DNA from: Candidatus Competibacteraceae bacterium
GTDB taxonomy: Bacteria; Pseudomonadota; Gammaproteobacteria; Competibacterales; Competibacteraceae
Length of the DNA stretch: 13,373 nt
NCBI GenBank assembly: GCA_020445045.1
Contig: JAGRHI010000007.1
Span: 1 to 13,373 of the forward strand
Direction: 5' to 3'
Of this stretch, positions 8,150 through 13,373 are shown one piece after another (positions within the stretch are counted from its first letter, which is position 1; every line of letters starts with the position of its first letter). The position numbers were made by a program, and so were the translations under genes. The notes under the pieces are model-generated. The model made no database searches and had not been told where the DNA came from. It saw nothing but the letters and a program-made list of their open reading frames with translations.

Positions 8150-8166
8150 GGTTCGAGATTCCGGCT
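8146..8166. repeat. Left copy of a 21-bp direct repeat flanking the TA module
   Basis: The sequence GCATGGTTCGAGATTCC followed by GGCT is identical to 8904-8924. The copies match over exactly 21 bases and differ immediately on both sides. This copy includes the pyrE start codon (CAT at 8147-8149 on the plus strand) and the pyrE ribosome-binding region. The two copies are 758 bp apart and enclose hepT and mntA. Confidence 0.9.
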
Positions 8167-8170
8167 TGAG

Positions 8171-8194
8171 GATGGCGCCACCTGGAGCGCCATC
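8171..8194. other. 8-bp-stem inverted repeat in the hepT-pyrE gap
   Basis: The arms GATGGCGC and GCGCCATC are perfect complements with an eight-base loop. The hairpin lies 21 bp upstream of the pyrE start. Neither strand has a T-run after it, so it is not a Rho-independent terminator. In mRNA it could shield the pyrE leader or stabilise a processed transcript. Confidence 0.6.
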
Positions 8195-8223
8195 ATGGTT
8201 TCATCATGTGTCGAGGTGTGAGG

Positions 8224-8245
8224 CGAGGATCATGGCTCATCCTCG
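8224..8245. other. 7-bp-stem inverted repeat over the hepT stop codon
   Basis: The arms CGAGGAT and ATCCTCG are perfect complements with an eight-base loop. The hairpin spans the hepT stop codon at 8230-8232. There is no T-run in the hepT direction. With the next hairpin at 8171-8194 it forms a tandem pair between hepT and pyrE, perhaps a weak transcript boundary or processing signal. Confidence 0.5.
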
Positions 8246-8586
8246 ACGAGAGGAAGCAATACCTCTAGTTGTCGGATCAGCGGTGGAATATCCTGGGTCG
8301 CGGTTTTATACAGCCGATCGTGATCGATCTGACCATAATCGTGAGCCAGGATATTCCGTTGGCCGATGATATTGCGCCACGGAATTTCAGGATGCCGTTC
8401 TCGGCATGTTGTCGATACTCTTCGGGCCGCCTCGCCAATGAGTTCCAGACCGCGCTCAATGGCAAGTCTTACGGCAAGATCGCGATGCCAATCGTGTTCC
8501 GACTTGTTCGCTAGGAGGGTAACGCAATGCCTGGCATACTCCAGCATGTCCCACAGATGGGCGGCATCGCGCTCTTCAGGCGCCAT
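8230..8586 (-). CDS. hepT: HepT-like (DUF86) toxin of an MntA-HepT pair
   Basis: This 118-residue all-helical protein belongs to the HEPN/DUF86 family, the toxin partner of minimal nucleotidyltransferases. The diagnostic motif R-x4-H-x-Y is intact as RNILAHDY (R77, H82, Y84). In characterised MntA-HepT systems this is the RNase active site, and the tyrosine is the residue that the antitoxin AMPylates. Other family features are the helical ERGLELIGEAARRV segment (44-57) and IPWRNIIGQRN (68-78). The start at 8586 has GGAG (complement of 8594-8597) seven bases upstream. The gene overlaps the end of mntA by 11 bp, which implies translational coupling with the antitoxin made first. All key residues are present, so the toxin is predicted to be active. 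RNA target and trigger are unknown. Confidence 0.9.
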   Translation of the reverse strand: MAPEERDAAHLWDMLEYARHCVTLLANKSEHDWHRDLAVRLAIERGLELIGEAARRVSTTCRERHPEIPWRNIIGQRNILAHDYGQIDHDRLYKTATQDIPPLIRQLEVLLPLVEDEP

Positions 8587-8884
8587 ACACTTGCTCCAGG
8601 TCCTTCAAGATCGCTCGGCGTCGGTAGGGATTGTTCAACACGCTGGGCGTGACCAGATCGACCAGGCGCCGGTCCAGCAAGGTGGATAATTCGTCCCGCA
8701 TCTCCACCATTTCAAACAAACCGATATTGGCGCTTTCCTCGAATTCGACCAAAAAATCCACATCACTGTCCGGTCGAAAGTCCTCGCGCGTGACGGAGCC
8801 GAACACCGACAACGACTTGATGCGATGCTGACGGCAGAATTCGACGATCTTATCGCGGGGTAGATTCAGACTAGGATGAATCAT
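8576..8884 (-). CDS. mntA: MntA-like minimal nucleotidyltransferase antitoxin
   Basis: This 102-residue protein is a minimal nucleotidyltransferase, the antitoxin partner of HepT. The GSx10DxD signature is complete: G29-S30, then D41 and D43 in SDVDFLVEFE, with D76 in RLVDLVT as the likely third acidic ligand. In studied relatives it transfers AMP onto the HepT tyrosine and so neutralises the toxin. I chose the ATG at 8884 because similarity begins just inside it; the frame stays open further upstream to 9046, but that stretch crosses the xthA promoter and start region and has no family character. An 8-codon frame ending on this ATG (ATGA overlap) lies just upstream. The bases around this gene look less GC-rich than the neighbours in rows I counted by eye, fitting an acquired module. 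Confidence 0.9.
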   Translation of the reverse strand: MIHPSLNLPRDKIVEFCRQHRIKSLSVFGSVTREDFRPDSDVDFLVEFEESANIGLFEMVEMRDELSTLLDRRLVDLVTPSVLNNPYRRRAILKDLEQVYGA

Positions 8885-8907
8885 GGAAACCGCCCATCGG
8901 TGTGCAT
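8881..8907 (-). other. 8-codon leader frame coupled to mntA by ATGA
   Basis: On the minus strand an ATG at 8907 opens a frame reading MHTDGRFP and ending in TGA at 8883-8881. The stop shares ATGA with the mntA start at 8884. The ATG and its upstream ribosome-binding region are the right-hand copy of the 21-bp repeat, a duplicate of the pyrE translation start. The frame could therefore be translated and deliver ribosomes to mntA. Whether it is used is unproven. Confidence 0.4.
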
Positions 8908-8924
8908 GGTTCGAGATTCCGGCT
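8904..8924. repeat. Right copy of the 21-bp direct repeat flanking the TA module
   Basis: Identical to 8146-8166. On the minus strand this copy carries a duplicate of the pyrE ribosome-binding region and ATG, now placed upstream of mntA. Beyond it lies the presumed original upstream region shared with xthA. Confidence 0.9.
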
Positions 8925-8945
8925 GTAAGCAAGACGAATACCGGT

Positions 8946-8951
8946 ATCATA
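8946..8951 (-). promoter_or_regulatory. Candidate -10 element for the mntA-hepT(-pyrE) transcript
   Basis: The minus strand reads TATGAT here, five of six matches to the sigma-70 consensus. No strong -35 hexamer is seen at the right distance. Transcription from here would start near 8938-8940 and cross the duplicated leader into mntA. Because the repeat is a copy of the pyrE leader, this may be the ancestral pyrE promoter. The same bases read TATCAT on the plus strand and could serve xthA. Confidence 0.35.
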
Positions 8952-8996
8952 ACGCGCTTCGAGACCCATCCGATCACCGGAGATTTGTTCCCGACC

Positions 8997-9770
8997 ATGC
9001 GCGTCATCACCTTCAACGCCAACGGCATCCGTTCCGCCGCCAGCAAGGGTTTTTTCGCCTGGCTGGCCGAACAGAACGCCGATGTGGTCTGCCTTCAGGA
9101 AACCAAGGCCCAGGAGCATCAGTTATCGCCCGAGGTCTATCGTCCGGCCGGCTACCATTGCCATTATCACGACGCCGAACGCAAAGGCTACAGTGGCGTG
9201 GCGCTGTACGCGCGCCGCCAGCCGGACGAGGTGCGAACCGGGCTGGGCTGGCCGGAATGCGACCGCGAGGGCCGTTGGCTGGAAGCGCGCTTTGGCCCGC
9301 TCAGCGTGGTGTCGCTGTACCTGCCCTCCGGCTCCGCCAAGCCGGAACGACAGCAGGTGAAATTCGATTTCATGGCCCGGTTGGCGGAACCGCTGCGGGC
9401 GATGCGCGCCAGTGGCCGGGACTTCATCTTGTGCGGCGATTGGAACATCGCTCACCAGGAAATCGATCTGAAAAACTGGCGCGCCAATCGCGACCATTCC
9501 GGCTTTCTGCCCGAGGAGCGGGCCTGGCTGGATGAGCTGTTCGGACCGCTCGGCTGGGTGGATGCCTTTAGGGCGGTGAATCCAAATCCCGATCAATACA
9601 CCTGGTGGTCCAATCGTGGCCGGGCCTGGGACAAGAATGTCGGTTGGCGGATCGATTATCAGGTGGTTACGCCCGGTTTGGCGAAGCAGGCGCGCGCCGC
9701 CGCCATCTACCGCGAGCGGCGCTTTTCCGATCACGCGCCCCTGACCCTGGATTACGATTATGCCTTCTGA
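8997..9770 (+). CDS. xthA: Exonuclease III family AP endonuclease, Crc-like clade, active site intact
   Basis: This is predicted to be a DNA repair enzyme that cuts at abasic sites and degrades DNA 3' to 5'. The 257-residue protein has every catalytic residue of the family: N7 (TFNANG), E35 (LQETK), Y108 (SLYLP), D148 and N150 (GDWN), D220 (GWRIDY), and D245-H246 (FSDHAP). Long segments such as AHQEIDLKNWR (152-162) and the region FLPEERAWLDELFG closely resemble Pseudomonas Crc, a catalytically dead homologue used in catabolite repression, and crc also neighbours pyrE there. So this looks like a Crc-clade protein that kept enzyme activity. The ATG at 8997 starts the conserved MRVITFNANG; GGAG lies about 15 bases upstream, rather far. 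It is divergent from the TA module and overlaps ampG by 11 bp. Confidence 0.93.
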   Translation: MRVITFNANGIRSAASKGFFAWLAEQNADVVCLQETKAQEHQLSPEVYRPAGYHCHYHDAERKGYSGVALYARRQPDEVRTGLGWPECDREGRWLEARFGPLSVVSLYLPSGSAKPERQQVKFDFMARLAEPLRAMRASGRDFILCGDWNIAHQEIDLKNWRANRDHSGFLPEERAWLDELFGPLGWVDAFRAVNPNPDQYTWWSNRGRAWDKNVGWRIDYQVVTPGLAKQARAAAIYRERRFSDHAPLTLDYDYAF

Positions 9771-11067
9771 TGCCATCCACCGCTCCGGCCGGGACATCCT
9801 GCGCGTTTTCCTCAGCGGCCGGATGCTCACCGCCCTGCTGATGGGTTTTTCCTCCGGCCTGCCGCTGCTGCTGGCCACCGGTTCGGTGCTGCAAGCCTGG
9901 CTGACCGAAGCCGGCGTCGATCTCGGCACCATCGGCCTGTTCGCCCTGGTCGGCCTGCCCTACACCCTGAAATTCCTGTGGGCGCCGTTGCTGGATCGGT
10001 TCGCGCCCATCGCTGGTATGGGCCGGCGGCGTGGCTGGTTGCTGCTGATTCAGGTCACGCTGATCGTGGCGATTGCGGGATTGGGGTTGACCGATCCGAC
10101 GCGGAGTCTGTCGCTGGTTACGCTGGCGGCGTTCCTGGTCTCGTTTTTCTCCGCCTCGCAGGACATCGTGATCGATGCCTATCGGCGCGAGTCGCTGGCC
10201 GACGACGAGCAAGGTCTGGGTGCCTCGCTCTACGTCAACGGTTACCGGGTGGGTTTGCTGATCTCTTCCGGCGGTGGTTTGATTCTTGCCGATCTCATTC
10301 CCTTTTCCGCCGTGTACGGAGTGATGGCGGCGGCGATGCTGCCTGGCCTGATCACCACCCTGTTCTGCGTCGAACCGCGGGTGGCGACCGGGACGCCCCG
10401 CACCCTGCGCGAGGCGGTGGTGCAGCCGTTCGTGGAGTATTTCTCGCGCCACGACGCCAGCTTGATCCTGCTGTTCGTGCTGCTTTACAAGGTCGGCGAG
10501 ATGATGGCCAGCCAGATGACCACGCCTTTTTATCTGGATCTCGGTTTCAGCAAGAGCGAGATTGGCGCCGTCGTCAAGTTGTTCGGCTTCTGGGCGACGG
10601 TGATTGGCGGTCTGGTGGGCGGCGTGCTGATCCTGCGGCTGGGCTTGTACCGCGCGCTGTGGAGCTTCGGGGTGCTGCAAGCGATCGGGTTGATCGGTTT
10701 CGTCATCCTGGCCCGACTGGGGCACAGCTTGCCCGGTCTGGCATTGGCCATCGCCAGCGAAAATCTGTTCAGCGGCATGGCGACCACCGCCTACGTGGCG
10801 TTCATGGCCACCCTCACCAACCGAAAATTCACCGCCACCCAGTACGCGCTGCTCAGCAGCCTGATGGGCATCCCACGGGTGATCGTCAACACGCCGACCG
10901 GCTATCTGGCCGAGTGGCTGGGCTGGGAAGGCTTCTTCCTGTTCTGCATGGCGGCCACCGTGCCCGGCTTGTGGCTGCTGACCCGGTTTCGGGCGTGGAT
11001 GGAACCGGCGCGGGAAGCGATGGTTGCGGAACCGGCGCCGGCGGTGTCGGGAACCGGCCAGGATTGA
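9760..11067 (+). CDS. ampG: AmpG-type muropeptide permease (MFS)
   Basis: This is predicted to be an inner-membrane importer bringing GlcNAc-anhydromuramyl peptides into the cytoplasm for murein recycling; in some bacteria these signal beta-lactamase induction. The 435-residue protein has about twelve hydrophobic helices and the family blocks GFSSGLPLLL (29-38), KFLWAPLLDR (71-80) and SQDIVIDAYR (133-142). It is shorter than E. coli AmpG (491), which has extra C-terminal helices. The ATG at 9760 lies inside the end of xthA, overlapping by 11 bp, so the two are translationally linked. The next gene starts two bases after its stop. No ampC or ampR gene is nearby, so a recycling role is the safer reading. 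Confidence 0.9.
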   Translation: MPSDAIHRSGRDILRVFLSGRMLTALLMGFSSGLPLLLATGSVLQAWLTEAGVDLGTIGLFALVGLPYTLKFLWAPLLDRFAPIAGMGRRRGWLLLIQVTLIVAIAGLGLTDPTRSLSLVTLAAFLVSFFSASQDIVIDAYRRESLADDEQGLGASLYVNGYRVGLLISSGGGLILADLIPFSAVYGVMAAAMLPGLITTLFCVEPRVATGTPRTLREAVVQPFVEYFSRHDASLILLFVLLYKVGEMMASQMTTPFYLDLGFSKSEIGAVVKLFGFWATVIGGLVGGVLILRLGLYRALWSFGVLQAIGLIGFVILARLGHSLPGLALAIASENLFSGMATTAYVAFMATLTNRKFTATQYALLSSLMGIPRVIVNTPTGYLAEWLGWEGFFLFCMAATVPGLWLLTRFRAWMEPAREAMVAEPAPAVSGTGQD

Positions 11068-11069
11068 GC

Positions 11070-11801
11070 ATGGCCGATGCGGTGCTCGAATTGGCCGACG
11101 GGCGACGGATTCCCTACCGTGTCGCCGTGTCGCCGCGCGGCCATGCCATTCGATTCCGGCTGAGCGCGCTGGGTGGTCTGGTGGTGACCGTCCCGCGCGC
11201 ATTCGATCGATCCCGCTTGGGCACGATCGTCGACGGCAAGCGGGACTGGGTGCTTCATCATCTTGAGCGGCTCGAAGCGGCCAACCCGCCGACGGCCACC
11301 CTTACGCCCCCTCGGGAATTCAAACTCTTGGCACTGGCGGAAACCTGGCGAGTCGAGTATCAGGCAGCGTTGGCCAAGGTCATGACCGCCCGAACCGCCG
11401 GTCCCGGCCGGATTGTCGTGGCTGGCCAAGTGGAAAATATGGCGGCCTGTCATGCCGTTTTGCACCGCTGGCTGGTCCGCCGGGGACAGGACACGCTGGC
11501 GCCGTGGCTGGAACGCTTGTCCGGCGAGACTGGGCTACGTCATGGCGGGATTGCCATCAAGGGACAACGGACTCGCTGGGGCAGTTGTTCGGCCAGGGGT
11601 GGCATCAACCTGAATTACAAGCTGTTGTTTCTGCCCCGTGAGTGGGTGCGTTATGTCTTGGTCCACGAGTTGTGCCACACCGTCGAACTGAACCACTCTC
11701 CCCGGTTCTGGGATCTGGTCCAGCGCTTCGAACCGCGGGCCCGGGAGATCAGCGCGGCGCTTCGCAATGCACGGGCGTATCTGCCGGCCTGGGTGTTGTA
11801 A
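11070..11801 (+). CDS. YgjP-like (DUF45/M48-type) metal-dependent protease homologue
   Basis: This 243-residue protein belongs to the YgjP/DUF45 family of zinc metallopeptidase-like proteins, whose cellular substrates are largely unknown. The zinc motif HELCH (H199, E200, H203) is followed by NHSPRFW with H209 as likely third ligand. Upstream is the family signature TRWGSCSARGGINLNYKLLFLP (in part, 168-189). The N-terminal third (residues 1-65), with RGHAIRFRLSALGGLVVTVP, is the usual beta-rich lead domain. No signal peptide or membrane segment is seen, so it should be cytoplasmic. The ATG at 11070 has AGGA at 11060-11063, six bases upstream, and lies two bases after the ampG stop. It is the last gene of the xthA-ampG-ygjP-like run. 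Confidence 0.88.
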   Translation: MADAVLELADGRRIPYRVAVSPRGHAIRFRLSALGGLVVTVPRAFDRSRLGTIVDGKRDWVLHHLERLEAANPPTATLTPPREFKLLALAETWRVEYQAALAKVMTARTAGPGRIVVAGQVENMAACHAVLHRWLVRRGQDTLAPWLERLSGETGLRHGGIAIKGQRTRWGSCSARGGINLNYKLLFLPREWVRYVLVHELCHTVELNHSPRFWDLVQRFEPRAREISAALRNARAYLPAWVL

Positions 11802-11848
11802 CCCATGGTCGCATGATCGGGTGAAGGCGAGTCGCGGCCGCCGGTCCG

Positions 11849-12202
11849 CTACTGCTTTCCACCTCGTTCGTCCAGCGTCCTGTCGATCCTGGCCACCCAG
11901 ATCAATATCTCGTCCTGAGTGAGTAGCAGGATTTGTAAATTGTTGCGAAAGTCCTGCCAGGATTTCTCGACGAAATCGCTGAGGGTGTCCACGTAAACCA
12001 CCACCAGTTTCTCGGGGGGATCGGTCAACCGAGCCTGTTCGGCATACTCCGCGCCATGCCGCAAACACATCAGATAGGTATCCATCGCCTTGCGCGCCGA
12101 ACTGATGGCGCCAAGACTCATCAACCCGCTCGCGCGCAGCATGCACTGCCATGCCAGCAAACCCACCGCCTGATTCCGTTCGATGACCTCATTGATGTTC
12201 AT
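11849..12202 (-). CDS. Small helical phasin-like protein (tentative)
   Basis: This 117-residue protein has no cysteine-metal motif, signal peptide or membrane segment. It appears to be almost wholly amphipathic helix. The pattern EYAEQARLTDPPEKLVVVYV then DFVEKSWQDFRNNLQILLL and TQDEI resembles phasins, the proteins that coat polyhydroxyalkanoate granules: a helical array, a central Asp-Pro break, and spaced Gln/Asn residues. I rate this as weak similarity by eye. The ATG at 12202 has GGGGA (complement of 12211-12215) eight bases upstream, which favours it over an in-frame ATG at 12247. A 20-bp palindrome 28 bp upstream suggests regulation. It is convergent with the metallopeptidase gene and lies 140 bp downstream of thyA in the same direction. 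An unrelated small helical protein is the main alternative. Confidence 0.6.
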   Translation of the reverse strand: MNINEVIERNQAVGLLAWQCMLRASGLMSLGAISSARKAMDTYLMCLRHGAEYAEQARLTDPPEKLVVVYVDTLSDFVEKSWQDFRNNLQILLLTQDEILIWVARIDRTLDERGGKQ

Positions 12203-12230
12203 TTCGAAAATCCCCACGCCAAACGCTATG

Positions 12231-12250
12231 ATTGTGCATCGCAACACAAT
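12231..12250. promoter_or_regulatory. Palindromic operator candidate upstream of the phasin-like gene
   Basis: The arms ATTGTG (12231-12236) and CACAAT (12245-12250) are perfect inverted repeats around an eight-base centre. Inside is TGCATCGCA (TGC-N3-GCA), a core resembling operators reported for the PHA regulator PhaR (CTGC-N3/4-GCAG). TTGACG (complement of 12261-12266) could be a -35, which would place the -10 inside the palindrome, as for a repressor site. The -10 itself (TGCGAT) is weak. Confidence 0.45.
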
Positions 12251-12342
12251 TTAAGTGGGCCGTCAAGCCGGTTGGGATCACGGGAAGTCGTACCGCCAAA
12301 CGCTTGTCCTCCGACATCTTGGCCGCACGACGGGTCCATCGG

Positions 12343-13137
12343 TTAAATCGCCACCGGGGCCCGGATGGCCGGATGCGCTTGATAGCCGACGATCTCGAAA
12401 TCCTCGTAACGGTACTCGAACAGGGTTTCCGGTCGGCGCCGAATCGCCAGCCGTGGCGGCGGATGCGGCTCGCGGCCGAGCTGGGTGCGAGCCTGCTCCA
12501 GGTGGTTCAGATACAGATGGCAATCGCCACCGGTCCAGATGAACTCGCCCACCGTCAGACCGGTCTGCTGGGCGACCAGATGGGTCAGCAGGGCATAGCT
12601 GGCGATGTTGAACGGGACTCCGAGAAACAGATCGGCGCTGCGCTGGTAAAGCTGGCAGGACAGTTCGCCATCGGCCACGTAGAACTGGAACAGCACATGG
12701 CAGGGCAACAACCGCATCCGTTCCAACTCGCCGACGTTCCATGCCGACACCACGATCCGTCGCGAATCCGGGTCGCGTCGCAACAGCTCGACGGCGTTGG
12801 CAAGCTGGTCGATGCGACGGCCGTCCGTCGCTTCCCAGCTTCGCCACTGTTGGCCGTAAATCGGTCCCAGATCGCCGTTGGCGTCGGCCCATTCATCCCA
12901 AATGGTCACGCCTTGTTCGTGCAGGTAGCGCAGGTGAGTATCGCCGCGCAAGAACCACAACAGTTCATGCACGATCGAACGCAGATGCAGTTTCTTGGTT
13001 GTCACCAGCGGAAACCCGGCCCGCAAATCGAAACGTAGTTGCGCGCCGAAGAGGCTCAAGGTGCCGACGCCGGTACGGTCCTGCTTGCGAGCGCCCTCGT
13101 TCAACACGCGTCGCAACAAGTCGAGGTAGATTCTCAT
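12343..13137 (-). CDS. thyA: Thymidylate synthase
   Basis: This enzyme methylates dUMP to dTMP using 5,10-methylenetetrahydrofolate, in the cytoplasm as a homodimer. The protein is 264 residues, the same length as E. coli ThyA, and aligns throughout. Key residues are R21 (DRTGVGT), the catalytic C146 in LLPCHVLFQF, the dUMP-binding QRSADLFLGVPFNIASY segment with D169 and N177, and H207/Y209 in the GGDCHLYLNH block. The C-terminus ends in APVAI as in E. coli. I chose the ATG at 13137 (MRIYLDLL); a TTG at 13170 would add 11 residues without support. No close Shine-Dalgarno sequence is seen, and lgt, a common neighbour, is absent. The gap upstream (13138-13300) separates it from the histidine kinase end; I saw no clear promoter there. 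Confidence 0.98.
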   Translation of the reverse strand: MRIYLDLLRRVLNEGARKQDRTGVGTLSLFGAQLRFDLRAGFPLVTTKKLHLRSIVHELLWFLRGDTHLRYLHEQGVTIWDEWADANGDLGPIYGQQWRSWEATDGRRIDQLANAVELLRRDPDSRRIVVSAWNVGELERMRLLPCHVLFQFYVADGELSCQLYQRSADLFLGVPFNIASYALLTHLVAQQTGLTVGEFIWTGGDCHLYLNHLEQARTQLGREPHPPPRLAIRRRPETLFEYRYEDFEIVGYQAHPAIRAPVAI

Positions 13138-13300
13138 CGTCGAGGTGCTTGGATTCCTTGGGTCCTGCAAGCCGCCACCGAGATTTCGGCCCGCTTTGGG
13201 TCATTGCCCGCTGCCCGTGATCTGCGTCGAAACCGCGCAAACGCTGCTTCAGGCCAATTCACTGGGTTGAGGCAACCGGTCGTGGCCGCCTTGTTCCGCT

Positions 13301-13373
13301 TTATGCCTTCTCCGGCAATTCCACGATAAACGTCGTGCCTTGGCCGATCTCGCTTTCCACCCAGATATGGCCG
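13301..13373 (-). CDS. C-terminal end of a sensor histidine kinase, cut by the window edge
   Basis: The minus strand from the right edge reads GHIWVESEIGQGTTFIVELP followed by EKA and TAA, 23 codons plus stop. G-x-I/L-W-V-E-S-x-x-G-x-G-T-T/S-F is the G2 end of the HATPase domain of histidine kinases, so the gene continues beyond 13373. Input domain and partner are outside the window. It is transcribed in the same direction as thyA, 163 bp upstream of it. Confidence 0.85.
   Translation of the reverse strand, partial: GHIWVESEIGQGTTFIVELPEKA

Noticed and set aside
8171..8194. Rho-independent terminator between hepT and pyrE
   Set aside because: The stem is good but no T-run follows on either strand, so it is reported only as a hairpin.
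8167..8903. Insertion sequence or MITE carrying the TA genes
   Set aside because: No transposase remnant, and comparing the two ends gave only a scattered partial match around GATGG, not convincing terminal inverted repeats.
8997..9770. Calling this gene crc, the Pseudomonas catabolite repression protein
   Set aside because: All nuclease catalytic residues are present, unlike Crc, so the repair-enzyme name is safer; the Crc relationship is given as a finding.
9667..11202. Open frame of 511 codons on the minus strand opposite ampG
   Set aside because: It is rich in Gln, Arg and His with no domain logic, and lies fully antisense to xthA/ampG, whose products are clearly recognisable. It is a high-GC shadow frame.
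13138..13300. Promoter or terminator in the thyA upstream gap
   Set aside because: I found only short imperfect repeats (such as two GCCCGCT copies) and no convincing -10/-35 pair or stem with T-run.

Overview
The window is a stretch of high-GC bacterial chromosome, almost certainly from a gammaproteobacterium. GyrB, PyrE, ThyA, AmpG and the exonuclease III homologue all read like gammaproteobacterial orthologues, and GyrB has the long C-terminal insertion typical of Gram-negative gyrases. A phasin-like gene and the overall flavour would fit a polyhydroxyalkanoate-storing lineage such as the Competibacter group, but that placement is a guess. gyrB often lies near dnaA, so the replication origin could be just upstream of position 1; nothing in the window tests this.

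Layout. 1-2319: gyrB, lacking only about 29 N-terminal residues. 2316-3293 (minus): a zinc-type cation diffusion facilitator whose stop codon is interleaved with that of gyrB in the palindrome CTAG. 3380-5023 (plus): a membrane-anchored sulfatase/phosphotransferase-fold protein. 5048-5806 (minus): a CDP-alcohol phosphatidyltransferase, preceded in the same direction by 5855-6298, a small protein with a histidine-kinase-like H-box. 6479-7474 (plus): an MDR-fold dehydrogenase without the usual zinc cysteine. 7490-8149 (minus): pyrE. 8230-8884 (minus): a hepT/mntA toxin-antitoxin pair. 8997-11801 (plus): a tight three-gene run of exonuclease III (Crc-like clade, active site intact), AmpG and a YgjP-type metallopeptidase. 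11849-12202 (minus): a small helical, phasin-like protein with a palindrome upstream. 12343-13137 (minus): thyA. 13301-13373 (minus): the last 23 codons of a histidine kinase.

Most of the window is housekeeping: topology, nucleotide synthesis, DNA repair, murein recycling. The accessory insertion is the MntA-HepT module between pyrE and the exonuclease gene, two genes that lie side by side in Pseudomonas (crc-pyrE). It is bracketed by an exact 21-bp direct repeat that includes the pyrE start codon and leader. The module therefore appears to have inserted at the pyrE 5' end, duplicated that leader, and placed itself between pyrE and a probable original promoter. The duplicated start now opens an 8-codon frame that ends on the mntA start codon (ATGA). 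This is the most unusual structure in the window.

A second point of interest is the trio of sulfatase-fold protein, CDP-alcohol phosphatidyltransferase and unusual dehydrogenase, which may belong to an uncharacterised envelope lipid or glycan pathway. No CRISPR array, tRNA, rRNA, transposase or convincing Rho-independent terminator was seen.
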